64,000 bases of DNA from Frateuria soli (GTDB taxonomy: Bacteria; Pseudomonadota; Gammaproteobacteria; Xanthomonadales; Rhodanobacteraceae), in contig NZ_CP088252.1 of assembly GCF_021117385.1 (NCBI RefSeq), positions 2,294,001 through 2,358,000 on the forward strand, read 5' to 3'. The notes under the pieces were generated by a model. The model made no database searches. It worked only from the letters and a program-made list of their open reading frames with translations, and was not told the origin of the DNA. This document shows positions 53,637 to 62,076 of this stretch, piece by piece. The first letter of the stretch is position 1. Each line of letters opens with the position of its first letter. A program made the position numbers and the translations under genes.

Positions 53637-53668
53637 GGGAAGAGCCCGCCGTCCGGCGGGCTCTTCCC
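53637..53668. terminator. long hairpin between rhtA and htpG
   Basis: GGGAAGAGCCCGCC and GGCGGGCTCTTCCC pair over 14 bp around GTCC. It lies 69 bases after the rhtA stop and 33 after the htpG stop on the other strand, so it can end both transcripts. A short T-run is lacking. Confidence 0.6.
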
Positions 53669-53700
53669 AACACAGCGTCCGGCTCGGGCAGCGGCGCGCG

Positions 53701-55569
53701 CTACCCGAGCAGCACGCGGTTCATCCGCTGCACGAACGCAGCCGGATCGGGCAGCTGCGCACCCGCGGCGATCTCGGCCTGGTCCAGCAGCAGCATGGCC
53801 AGGTCCCTGGCCGTATCCGCGTCGGGCTCCGCTTCCACGCGCCGAACCAGCGGGTGCTGCGGATTGATCTCGAGCGTGGGCTTGGACTGGGGCATGTCGT
53901 GGCCGGCTTCGCGCAGCAGGCGCGCCAGGTGCGGGGCCATCTCGTAGTCCGACAGGGCCAGGCACGAGGGGCTGTCGGTGAGGCGTGCGGACACCTTGAC
54001 GTCGCCGACGCGGTCGCCGAGCAGTTCCCTCATCTTCGCCAGCAGGGGCTCGGCCGCCTTGGCGGCTTCCTCCTGCTTCTTGCGGTCGGCCTCGTCCAGC
54101 GGCACCTCGCCCTTGGCGACGCTCTGCAGCTTCCTGCCGTCGTACTCGCTCAGCGAGCCGAGCATCCATTCGTCGATGCGCTCGGACATCAGCAGCACCT
54201 CGATGTCCCTGGCCTTGAACGCTTCCAGCTGCGGGCTGCCGGCGGCGGCGGCGTAGCTGTCGGCGGTGATGTACCAGATCGCGTCCTGGCCGACCTTCAT
54301 GCGGCCGATGTAATCGTCGAACCCCACCGTCGGGCCCGCGCCCTCGCTGCGGGTGGAGGCGAAGCGCAGCAACTTCGCGATGCGTTCGCGGTTGTTGGCG
54401 TCCTCGGCGATACCTTCCTTGAGCGTGTTGCCGAAGGCCTTGTAGAAGGTCGCGAACTTCTCCGGCTCGTCGCGGGCCAGCTTCTCGATCAGGTCCAGCA
54501 CGCGCTTGACACAGGCGGCCTTGATGCGGTCCAGCTGGCGGTTGTGCTGCAGGATCTCGCGGCTGACGTTGAGCGGCAGGTCGTCTGCGTCGACCACGCC
54601 GCGCACGAAGCGCAGGTAGTTGGGCAGCAGCTCCTCGGCCGCGTCCATGATGAAGACGCGCTTGATGTACAGCTTCAGGCCCTTGCGCTCGTCGCGCCCG
54701 CCCATCATCAGGTCGAACGGCGGCTGCGCCGGCAGGTAAAGCAGCGTGGTGAAGCTCTGGCTGCCCTCGACACGGTTGTGCGTCCACGCGAGCGGATCGT
54801 TGAAGTCGTGGCCGAGCGACTTGTAGAAGCTGATGTAGTCCTCGTCGCTGATCTCGCTCTTGGGGCGGGTCCAGAGCGCGCCGGCGTCATTGATGGTTTC
54901 CCACTCGTCGGTGGGCTGGCCATCCTTCTCCTTGGGCATGCGGATCGGGAAGGCGACGTGGTCGGAGTACTTGCGGATCAGCGACGCGAGCTGCCAGCGC
55001 TTGAGGAATTCGTCCTCGTCGGCCTTCAGGTGCAGGATCACGGCGGTGCCTCGCTCGCCGAGCTCGACCTGTTCGAGCGAGTACTCGCCCTTGCCGTCGC
55101 TCTCCCACTTCACGCCCTCGCCCGCCGCCGCGCCGGCGCGGCGGGTCAGCACGGTGACCCTGTCGGCCACCACGAAGGCCGAGTAGAAGCCCACGCCGAA
55201 CTGGCCGATCAGGCGCGCGTCGCCCTTCTGCTCGCCGCTCATGGCTTCCAGGAAGCGCCGCGTGCCGGAACTGGCGATGGTGCCGATGTTCGCGACCACC
55301 TCGTCGCGGTTCATGCCGATGCCATTGTCGCGCACGGTGACGGTGCGCGCCTTCTCGTCCCAGCTCACGTCGATGTGCAGTTCGCCCTCGCCGGCCAGCA
55401 GCTCGGGGTGCGCGATCGACTCGAAGCGCAGCTTGTCGCAGGCGTCGGAGGCGTTGGAGACGAGCTCGCGCAGGAAGATTTCCTTGTGCGAGTAGAGCGA
55501 GTGGGTGACCAGGTGCAGGACCTGGGCGACTTCGGCTTCGAATTTGCGGGTTTCGGTGGATGCGGTCAT
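53701..55569 (-). CDS. htpG: chaperone HtpG (Hsp90)
   Basis: 622 residues, normal for HtpG. ATP lid and nucleotide motifs are in the N domain: ELVSNASDACDKLRFES (about 38-54), VRDNGIGMNRDEV and GQFGVGFYSAFVV (about 117-129). Middle and C-terminal dimer domains end NRVLLG. The start MTASTETRKFEAEV at 55569 follows orthologues; the much longer frame is noise. It lies 150 bases after htpX on the same strand, a stress-protein pairing. Confidence 0.96.
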   Translation of the reverse strand: MTASTETRKFEAEVAQVLHLVTHSLYSHKEIFLRELVSNASDACDKLRFESIAHPELLAGEGELHIDVSWDEKARTVTVRDNGIGMNRDEVVANIGTIASSGTRRFLEAMSGEQKGDARLIGQFGVGFYSAFVVADRVTVLTRRAGAAAGEGVKWESDGKGEYSLEQVELGERGTAVILHLKADEDEFLKRWQLASLIRKYSDHVAFPIRMPKEKDGQPTDEWETINDAGALWTRPKSEISDEDYISFYKSLGHDFNDPLAWTHNRVEGSQSFTTLLYLPAQPPFDLMMGGRDERKGLKLYIKRVFIMDAAEELLPNYLRFVRGVVDADDLPLNVSREILQHNRQLDRIKAACVKRVLDLIEKLARDEPEKFATFYKAFGNTLKEGIAEDANNRERIAKLLRFASTRSEGAGPTVGFDDYIGRMKVGQDAIWYITADSYAAAAGSPQLEAFKARDIEVLLMSERIDEWMLGSLSEYDGRKLQSVAKGEVPLDEADRKKQEEAAKAAEPLLAKMRELLGDRVGDVKVSARLTDSPSCLALSDYEMAPHLARLLREAGHDMPQSKPTLEINPQHPLVRRVEAEPDADTARDLAMLLLDQAEIAAGAQLPDPAAFVQRMNRVLLG

Positions 55570-55688
55570 TGCGGTGTTGCTTCCCAGTGACGACAAAAGA
55601 CATTTCCCTCTCGCGCCGCGAAAGGGTGCCCGAAAGACGGGAGAGGATCCGGGCGAAGTGCTGCCCGGCGCCGCCGGAACCTCTCCCC

Positions 55689-55712
55689 GCCCCTCTCCCG
55701 GGGGAGAGGGGC
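55689..55712. repeat. CTC/GAG-rich palindromic repeat
   Basis: GCCCCTCTCCC and GGGAGAGGGGC pair with a 2-base loop between htpX and htpG. Same family as 13591-13613, 13781-13802 and 59326-59347. It may reduce readthrough from htpX. Confidence 0.65.
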
Positions 55713-55718
55713 CCAAGC

Positions 55719-56612
55719 TCAGGCGCGCGCCGCCTGCAGCGCGGCGATGCGCTCGTCCAGCGGGGGGTGGCTCATGAACAGGCGCTGCAGGCCCGCGGCC
55801 ATGTGGCCGGAGATGCCGAAGGCGGCCATCGCCTTGGGCAGCGTGGTTTCGCCGTGATCGCCCTTCAGCCGCTGCAGCGCGGAGATCATCGACCCGCGGC
55901 CGGCCAGCTGCGCACCCGCGCGGTCGGCGCGGAACTCGCGCCAGCGCGAGAAGGCGGCCACGATCATCGAGGCGAACAGGCCGAAGACGATCTGCAGCAC
56001 CATCACCGTCACGAAATAGCCGATGCCGATGCCGCCGCGATTGTCGCGGCCACCGTTGAGCCAGCTGTCCACCAGGTTGCCGACCACGCGCGCGGCGAGG
56101 ATCACCAGCGTGTTGAGCACGCCCTGGATCAGGGTGAGGGTCACCATGTCGCCGTTGGCCACGTGGCCGATCTCGTGGCCGAGCACGGCCGATACCTGCT
56201 CGCGGTCCATCTGCTGCAGCAGGCCGGAGCTGACCGCCACCAGCGAGTTGTTCCTGGTCATGCCGGTGGCGAAGGCGTTCATCTCCGGCGCGTCGTAGAT
56301 CGCCACCTCCGGCATGCCGATGCCGGCGGCCTGGGCGTGCCGGCGCACCGTGTCGACCAGCCAGCGCTCGGCCTCGGTCTGCGGCTGCTCGATCACGCGG
56401 GCGCCGGTGGAGTACTTGGCGATGGTCTTGGACATCGCCAGCGAAATGAAGGCACCGCCCATGCCGAACACGGCGGCGTAGACCAGCAGGCCGGTCATGC
56501 CGCCGTAGCCGCGGGCTGCCGCCCACTGGTCGATGCCGAACAGGCGGCAGACGATGCTCAGCAGCAGGAGGACGGCGATGTTGGTGGCAAGGAAGAGGAC
56601 GATTCGACGCAC
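55719..56612 (-). CDS. htpX: protease HtpX
   Basis: 297 residues. A membrane zinc metalloprotease that cleaves damaged membrane proteins. Two N-terminal helices (about 4-60) precede the site HEIGH (146-150, H146 and H150 bind zinc, E147 catalytic); further helices and the EFRADRAGA segment (third ligand Glu) follow. It starts MRRIVLFLATNIAVLLLLS as in E. coli. Probably part of the heat or envelope-stress response with htpG. Confidence 0.96.
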   Translation of the reverse strand: MRRIVLFLATNIAVLLLLSIVCRLFGIDQWAAARGYGGMTGLLVYAAVFGMGGAFISLAMSKTIAKYSTGARVIEQPQTEAERWLVDTVRRHAQAAGIGMPEVAIYDAPEMNAFATGMTRNNSLVAVSSGLLQQMDREQVSAVLGHEIGHVANGDMVTLTLIQGVLNTLVILAARVVGNLVDSWLNGGRDNRGGIGIGYFVTVMVLQIVFGLFASMIVAAFSRWREFRADRAGAQLAGRGSMISALQRLKGDHGETTLPKAMAAFGISGHMAAGLQRLFMSHPPLDERIAALQAARA

Positions 56613-57222
56613 GGCTGTCTCGTTTGGCAGTCATGAAATGGCGGCTCGCGCCGCAGGCTGAGATTCGGGGCGCCATGCAGAGGTTTCAAGAGGAGCGGCA
56701 GCCAGATGCGTGGTCCCGCCGCCGCTCGACGCACCGTGGAAGCCGGCAGTGGCGGCGCCGTCAGCGCGGCGATATCCGACCGTCCGGGGCCTCGATGCGG
56801 CCGATGCGCCCGACGGCATCCTCGAAGCCGTCACGGCCGGACATGCGCCGCTGCAGCGCTTCCAACTGGACAGGTCGCTGTAGCAGCTGGAGGTCAGGGA
56901 GGGCCTCCAGGCGGGAAAGATCCGCGCATCCTCGATCGAGGCGTTGGTGCCGGGTCCGTGCGCATCAGGCAACCCGTGACATCGGCCCGCGTCGCCATGC
57001 CGGCGTGGCCGATGCCCTCGCCCTCAGCCGGGATGCAGCCGGTGATCTGTCGGCCACTAAGGCAAGCGTGCGGCAAATCGTCGCTGCTCCGCCGCCGGTC
57101 GCGACGGCGGGGCGCCCTTTCCGTCCGTCCGCACGGCCGCCGGCCACGTCGCCGCGAGCACGGCCGTGCCGCCGCCATGGGCCAGCGGCGACGCCGCAGG
57201 CCCATGGCGGGGGCTCCGCGGT
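56613..57222. other. 610-base gap with no convincing gene
   Basis: No frame with normal start, ribosome site and family resemblance was found. One plus-strand frame without an ATG ends at a TAG at 56881-56883 and reads TVRGLDAADAPDGILEAVTA near its end, with ordinary amino acid use, so a decayed gene is possible. The other open frames are Arg/Ala/Pro-rich, as expected of GC-rich non-coding DNA. Confidence 0.4.
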
Positions 57223-57438
57223 TCAGCGCCAGGCTTCTTCGCTGCGCTGCTCGAAGTGCTCGTAGGCGGTGAGCAGGCCGCCCAGCACTTCGGCGGACGT
57301 CTCGAACAGCGCCTGCGCCTTGGGATCGGAAACCCTGGGGACGTCCTTGCGCATGTGCTCCATGGTCTCGCGCAGCATGCCCTTGATCTTGCGGGTGTGT
57401 TCGCGCGGGTCGTCGTGGCCTGCGGTTGCGTCGGTCAT
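57223..57438 (-). CDS. 71-residue conserved-type hypothetical protein
   Basis: A small acidic helical protein (MTDATAGHDDPREHTRKIKG, then MLRETMEHMRKDVPRVSDPK, ending TAYEHFEQRSEEAWR). An AGGAGGAA site 5 bases before the ATG is the best ribosome site in the region, and amino acid composition is that of a real protein. No signal or membrane segment. Family not recognised. It is divergent from gluQRS with 95 bases between. Confidence 0.75.
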   Translation of the reverse strand: MTDATAGHDDPREHTRKIKGMLRETMEHMRKDVPRVSDPKAQALFETSAEVLGGLLTAYEHFEQRSEEAWR

Positions 57439-57533
57439 GGGAATTCCTCCTGTTGCCGGCCGGACGGACGGATGCTCCCGCCACCACCGTGGCGGGCAGG
57501 TGAACCGGTCGCCATGGCCCTTAGAATCGTCCG

Positions 57534-58397
57534 ATGACCTACTGCGGCCGCTTCGCCCCGTCCCCCACCGGCCTGCTGCACTTCGGCTCGCTGGTGGCCG
57601 CGGTGGGCAGCTGGCTGTGCGCGCGGCATGCGGACGGGCGCTGGCTGCTGCGCATGGAGGACATCGATCCGCCGCGCGAGGCGCCGGGCTCGGCGCAGGC
57701 GATCCTGGCCGCGCTGCCGGCGTTCGGACTGGTCGCCGACGCGCCGCCGCTGTTCCAGTCGCAGCGCCGCGATGCCTATGACGCCGCCTTCGAGCAACTG
57801 CGTGCCGCGGACCGGGTGTTCCCCTGCTGGTGCAGTCGGGCGCAACTGGCGGCGGAGGGCGGAATGCACCGCGATGGCCGCTGCATCGCCCCGCCCGAGC
57901 CGGACCGCCCGCCAGCCTGGCGACTGCGCGTACCGGACGTGACGATCGCCTTCGACGACGCGCTGCAGGGCCCGCAGCGACAGAACCTCCGCGACGAAGC
58001 CGGCGACTTCGTCATCCGCCGCGTGGAGGGTTACTACGCCTATCAGCTGGCCTGTGTCGTGGACGACGCCTTCCAGGGTGTCACCGAGGTGGTGCGCGGC
58101 AACGACCTGCTCGATTCCACCCCGCGGCAGATCTGGCTGCAGCAATGTCTGGGGCTGCCGACACCGGCGTATCGGCACCTGCCGCTGGCGCTGGATGCGC
58201 GGGGGCACAAGCTGTCCAAGTCCGACCAGGCGCATCCGCTGGATTCGGCCGAGCCGCTGCCGGCGCTGCGCCGGGCGCTGGCGTTCCTGGACGTCCATAC
58301 GGCCGCGGGTGCGCACAGTCCGGCGGCGCTGCTCGGAGCCGCGCTCGAGCATTTCGACCCGGCCCGCCTGCCCCACCTGGCCGCGCGAGCCTTGTAG
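57534..58397 (+). CDS. gluQ: glutamyl-Q tRNA(Asp) synthetase
   Basis: 287 residues. It charges glutamate onto queuosine 34 of tRNA-Asp. The class I nucleotide motif is PSPTGLLHFGS (9-19, the HIGH equivalent) and the second is KLSKSDQ (about 222-228). Zinc ligands CWCSR (about 97-101) and CIAPP are present. No anticodon-binding domain follows, which distinguishes it from GltX. Its TAG stop forms the first bases of a GTAG repeat element. Confidence 0.94.
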   Translation: MTYCGRFAPSPTGLLHFGSLVAAVGSWLCARHADGRWLLRMEDIDPPREAPGSAQAILAALPAFGLVADAPPLFQSQRRDAYDAAFEQLRAADRVFPCWCSRAQLAAEGGMHRDGRCIAPPEPDRPPAWRLRVPDVTIAFDDALQGPQRQNLRDEAGDFVIRRVEGYYAYQLACVVDDAFQGVTEVVRGNDLLDSTPRQIWLQQCLGLPTPAYRHLPLALDARGHKLSKSDQAHPLDSAEPLPALRRALAFLDVHTAAGAHSPAALLGAALEHFDPARLPHLAARAL

Positions 58398-58492
58398 GAG
58401 CGCACCTGTGCACGACCGCGGGGTTCGGGTCGCGCGAGGTGTCCGCTATCGCTTGGATGCCGCGTGGCGGTCGCGCACGGGTGCGCTCCTAC
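58394..58492. repeat. GTAG-ended palindromic repeat, fourth type
   Basis: GTAGGAGCGCACCTGTGC and GCACGGGTGCGCTCCTAC are inverted around about 60 bases. The left GTAG contains the stop codon TAG of gluQ, so the element has become part of that gene's end. It separates gluQ from the acetoacetyl-CoA reductase gene. Confidence 0.75.
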
Positions 58493-58580
58493 AGGGGACG
58501 CGGCGCAGCAGTTGTCACGAAACTGGGGTATACATGCAGGGCACGCCAGCATCGGCATGTTCGCACCGGGAACTCCAGCA

Positions 58581-59321
58581 ATGAACCCACGCACTGCACT
58601 GGTCACCGGCGGCACGGGCGGCATCGGCACCGCGATCGTCCGCTACCTGGCCCGCCAGGGGCACCGCGTCGCCACCAACTACCGCGACGAAGCCAGGGCG
58701 CAGGCCTGGCGCGAGCGCATGACTGCGGAAGGCATCGAGGTGTGCATGGTGCCGGGCGACGTGGCCGAGCCGGATTCGGCCGCCGCCATGGTGCGTGCAG
58801 TGGAAGCGCAGTGCGGCCCGGTGCAGATCCTGGTCAACAACGCCGGCATCACCCGCGACACCACCTTCCACAAGATGGACTACCAGCAGTGGAGCGAGGT
58901 GGTGAACACCAACCTCAACGCCTGTTTCAACGTCACCCGACCGGTGATCGAAGGCATGCGGGCGCGCCGCTGGGGGCGCATCGTGCAGATCAGCTCGATC
59001 AACGGCCAGAAGGGCCAGTATGGCCAGGCCAACTACGCGGCGGCCAAGGCCGGCATGCACGGCTTCACCATTTCGCTGGCGCAGGAGAACGCGAAGTTCG
59101 GCATTACGGTGAACACGGTTTCGCCCGGCTACGTCGCGACCGACATGGTGATGGCGGTGCCCGAGGAGGTACGCGAGAAGATCGTGGCGCAGATTCCGAT
59201 CGGCCGGCTCGGCAAGCCGGAGGAGATAGCGCACGCCGTGGCGTTCTTCACCACCGACGAGGCCAGCTGGATCACCGGGACGAATCTCGCGATCAACGGT
59301 GGGCATTACATGGGGTGGTAG
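58581..59321 (+). CDS. phaB: acetoacetyl-CoA reductase
   Basis: 246 residues, the PhaB length. A short-chain dehydrogenase: TGGTGGIG (9-16) binds NADPH, and NNAG (about 87-90), the serine of QISSINGQKGQYGQ and Y-x-x-x-K (YAAAK) form the active site. The C-terminal GTNLAINGGHYMGW and GQYGQ wording match PhaB rather than FabG. It makes 3-hydroxybutyryl-CoA for polyhydroxybutyrate. No phaC or phaA is in the window. The start may instead be at 58557, eight codons upstream. Confidence 0.88.
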   Translation: MNPRTALVTGGTGGIGTAIVRYLARQGHRVATNYRDEARAQAWRERMTAEGIEVCMVPGDVAEPDSAAAMVRAVEAQCGPVQILVNNAGITRDTTFHKMDYQQWSEVVNTNLNACFNVTRPVIEGMRARRWGRIVQISSINGQKGQYGQANYAAAKAGMHGFTISLAQENAKFGITVNTVSPGYVATDMVMAVPEEVREKIVAQIPIGRLGKPEEIAHAVAFFTTDEASWITGTNLAINGGHYMGW

Positions 59322-59325
59322 CGGT

Positions 59326-59347
59326 CCCTCTCCCCACCGGGGAGAGG
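59326..59347. repeat. CTC/GAG-rich palindromic repeat
   Basis: CCCTCTCCCC/ACC/GGGGAGAGG type palindrome between convergent phaB and tcdA, a relative of 13591-13613. It fills most of the 47-base gap and may stop transcription from both sides. Confidence 0.65.
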
Positions 59348-59368
59348 AAGACAAGCGAGCCGCCAGAG

Positions 59369-60154
59369 CTACTTCTCCAGCACCTTCTCCAGCACCTTCC
59401 CCACCGCCGCGAACGCAAACGCCCCGGTGATGTGCGTCGCCGCCCCCAGCCCGCCGCCGCAGGCGAGGTTCAGCGAGTCTCCGCCCGGCGGGCGCAGGCC
59501 GCAGACCGAGCCGTCCGGCTGCGGATACTGCACGTTCTGCAGCGAATACACGGCCGACACGCCGAAGTAGCGGTCAGGGTTGCGCGGAAAGTTGAAATCC
59601 TGTCGAAGCTTCTTGCGGATAAGGCTGAACATCGCATCGTGCTCGGTTCGGGAGAGGTCGCGCACGCGGATCTGGGTCGGATCGGTGCGCCCGCCGGCCG
59701 AACCGACGGTGACCATCGGCAGCTTGCGCCGGCGGCACCAGGCGATCGCCTCCAGCTTCACGCGGAAGGCATCGCAGGCATCCAGTACCACGTCGTAGCC
59801 GCGATCCAGCAGTTCATCCAGCGTGGCCGTGGTGAGGAAGCGCTCGATCGCCTCCAGCCGGATGCGGGGGTTGATCGCGTGTGCGCGCTCGGCCATCACG
59901 CCGACCTTGGGCTTGCCCCACTGGCCGTCCAGAGCGTGCAGCTGGCGGTTGGTATTGGACAGGCACACCTCGTCGGCGTCGATCAGGGTCAGCCGCCCCA
60001 CGCCGCTGCGCGCCAGCGCTTCGACCGCCCAGGAACCGACCCCGCCGATGCCGATCACGCAGACGTGGGCGTCCATCAGGCGCTCGATGGTGCCCCGGCC
60101 GTACAGGCGCTCGACGCCCTCGAAGCGCTCGGCCGGGTAATGCGGCCCGCTCAT
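59369..60154 (-). CDS. tcdA: tRNA threonylcarbamoyladenosine dehydratase
   Basis: 261 residues, UBA/THIF fold. TcdA (CsdL) cyclises t6A37 to ct6A in tRNA. The ATP-binding loop is GIGGVGSW (35-42), followed by LIDADEVCLSNTNRQLHAL (about 57-75), the E1-like region. The start MSGPHYPAERFEGVERLYG is typical. The last 8 residues VLEKVLEK come from a 12-base tandem duplication in the DNA. csdA/csdE are not nearby. Confidence 0.92.
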   Translation of the reverse strand: MSGPHYPAERFEGVERLYGRGTIERLMDAHVCVIGIGGVGSWAVEALARSGVGRLTLIDADEVCLSNTNRQLHALDGQWGKPKVGVMAERAHAINPRIRLEAIERFLTTATLDELLDRGYDVVLDACDAFRVKLEAIAWCRRRKLPMVTVGSAGGRTDPTQIRVRDLSRTEHDAMFSLIRKKLRQDFNFPRNPDRYFGVSAVYSLQNVQYPQPDGSVCGLRPPGGDSLNLACGGGLGAATHITGAFAFAAVGKVLEKVLEK

Positions 60155-60291
60155 GCGGCCCGCCCGGGGACGGGGTGGATGCTGCCTGCCATCGCGTGCG
60201 GTTTCCTACGCGGAAAAGCCCATTTTACGGCTACGAAAGCCGTCGGCGCTTCGGTATTCTGGCCATTCACTAGCTTCTAGGGCGGTCAACC

Positions 60292-60687
60292 ATGAATGCA
60301 CGTTCCGCACTGCTGATCCTGCTCGGCCTGGTCATCGGCGTCCTCGGCACCGTATTCGCGATGAAAGCGTTGTCCGACCGCAACCCGATGCCGCATGCGG
60401 TGATGACGGTAATGGGCCACCACATGGGCGCGCTCGGCCAGGCGGTCAAGACAAAGCAGTGCGACGCCGCGCAGATCAACGATCACCTGCTGCGCCTGCA
60501 GTCGACCGCGTCGGACATCCCCGTCGCCTTCCCCGGCGCCGAGCAGGACTTTCTGGATCATGCCGGCCGCCTGCGCACGGCCCTGCAGGGGGCGGTGCAG
60601 GCGCATCCGACCGATTGCGCCGGGCTGGCCCAGGCGATCAAGCCGGTCGGCGACGCCTGCAAGTCCTGTCACCAGCAATACCGGTAA
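60292..60687 (+). CDS. class II cytochrome c (c'/c556 type)
   Basis: 131 residues. The N terminus ARSALLILLGLVIGVLGTVF is a signal or anchor. The heme site CKSCH (C123, C126, H127) is at the very end, as in cytochromes c' and c556, and the sixth ligand should be a Met among M38, M41 and M45. Two more cysteines (C57, C109) could form a disulfide. It is 25 bases before the sensor kinase gene, so may be co-transcribed with it. Electron partner unknown. Confidence 0.85.
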   Translation: MNARSALLILLGLVIGVLGTVFAMKALSDRNPMPHAVMTVMGHHMGALGQAVKTKQCDAAQINDHLLRLQSTASDIPVAFPGAEQDFLDHAGRLRTALQGAVQAHPTDCAGLAQAIKPVGDACKSCHQQYR

Positions 60688-60711
60688 GCCGAACCAGCAC
60701 GTCCGGATGCC

Positions 60712-62076
60712 ATGTCGACGCCAGGGATGACCCGCGCATCGCGCCGCCGCCGTTCGCGGCTGCAGCAGTTGCGGCGGCGGGTGGACAACGCGATGTTCAC
60801 CCGGGCGCGCTACGCACAGCCGATGATGCCGGTGATGTGCCTGCTCGGCGGCCTGTTCATGCCGCTGTACTGGTTCCTGTGGACCTACGTGCTGCCGCAG
60901 CCCTACAGCAACCTGGGGCTGCACGTGGCCGGCTGCGTGGCGCTGCTGCCGCTGGCGTTGCAGCGCTGGTGGCCGCGTTCGTTCAAGCCGTGGCTGCCGC
61001 TGTACTGGTACGCGGTGATCACCTTCGTGCTGCCGTTCTTCTTCGGCTACCTGATGCTGCGCAACGGCGGCACGATCGTCTGGATCGGCGCGCACCTGTT
61101 CTCGATCTTCATCACGATGATGCTGTTCGACCTGGCGAGTTTCGCGCTCATCTACAGCCTGGGAACGGCACTGGCCGCACTGGTGTTCGAGCTCGGACCG
61201 CACGATGCCTGGCCGCTGCACGCGCTGCAGCAGTACGCGCCGGTGCTGGCGCTGACGCTGATCCTGGGGCCGCTGGCAAGCCTTTCGCAGAAATTCGCCG
61301 ACGAGGCCAAGGTCAAGGCGCTGATCGGCGCCTCCAACAACATCGCGCACGAACTTCGCACGCCGCTGGGTTCGGTGCAGATGGCCGGCCGCGCGATCGG
61401 CCGCTACCTCCCCAACCTGCTGGAGAGCCACCGCGTGGCCGAGCGTGCCGGCCTGCCGGTGGCCGCGCTGCGCGCCCCGCACCTGCAGGCGTTGCAGCGT
61501 GGCATTGCCGTGATCGAGCACGAGGTCAGCCACGCGCACACCGTGATCGACATGCTGCTCATGGCCGCCAAGCCGATGGGCAAGCTGCAGTTCGAGCCGC
61601 TGCAGGCGCGTGCCTGCGTGGCAAAGGCGCTGGCACGCTATCCGTACGCCTCGCAGGCCGAGCGCGAACGCGTGCGGCTGTCGGCCGAGCCGACCGACTT
61701 CGTACTGATGGGGTCGGAAACCCTGCTCACCCACGTGCTCTTCAACCTGTTGCGCAACGCTCTGTTCCACACCGGGCGCGCCGGCAAGGGCGAGATCGAC
61801 GTGAGCCTGGACAGCGACGCCGGCGGCCACTGCATCCGCGTGCGCGATACCGGCCCGGGCATCCCGCCGGACGTGCTGCCGCGCATCTTCAACCGCTTCT
61901 ACTCCTACAGCGAAGGCCGCGACGGCGACGGCCTGGGTATCGGCCTGGCCTTCTCCCAGAATGCCGTCGAGCGCATGGGCGGGCGCATCAGCTGTCGCTC
62001 GCGCTGGGGCGAGTACACCGAGTTCTTCGTGACGTTTCCGCCATGCGTGCCATCTGGACAGGGACCTTCGGCATGA
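60712..62076 (+). CDS. CqsS/LqsS-like membrane sensor histidine kinase
   Basis: 454 residues. Six to seven membrane helices (about 36-190) precede the H-box SNNIAHELRTPLGSVQ (H213). The ATPase domain shows LFNLLRNALFHTG, RDTGPGIPPDVLPRIFNRFY and GDGLGIGLAFSQNAV. The multi-helix sensor directly followed by HisKA resembles the alpha-hydroxyketone and fatty-acid-ester quorum sensors CqsS, LqsS and PhcS. No autoinducer synthase is in the window. ATGA overlap with the response regulator downstream. A possible ribosome site for the ATG at 60712 is weak. Confidence 0.82.
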   Translation: MSTPGMTRASRRRRSRLQQLRRRVDNAMFTRARYAQPMMPVMCLLGGLFMPLYWFLWTYVLPQPYSNLGLHVAGCVALLPLALQRWWPRSFKPWLPLYWYAVITFVLPFFFGYLMLRNGGTIVWIGAHLFSIFITMMLFDLASFALIYSLGTALAALVFELGPHDAWPLHALQQYAPVLALTLILGPLASLSQKFADEAKVKALIGASNNIAHELRTPLGSVQMAGRAIGRYLPNLLESHRVAERAGLPVAALRAPHLQALQRGIAVIEHEVSHAHTVIDMLLMAAKPMGKLQFEPLQARACVAKALARYPYASQAERERVRLSAEPTDFVLMGSETLLTHVLFNLLRNALFHTGRAGKGEIDVSLDSDAGGHCIRVRDTGPGIPPDVLPRIFNRFYSYSEGRDGDGLGIGLAFSQNAVERMGGRISCRSRWGEYTEFFVTFPPCVPSGQGPSA

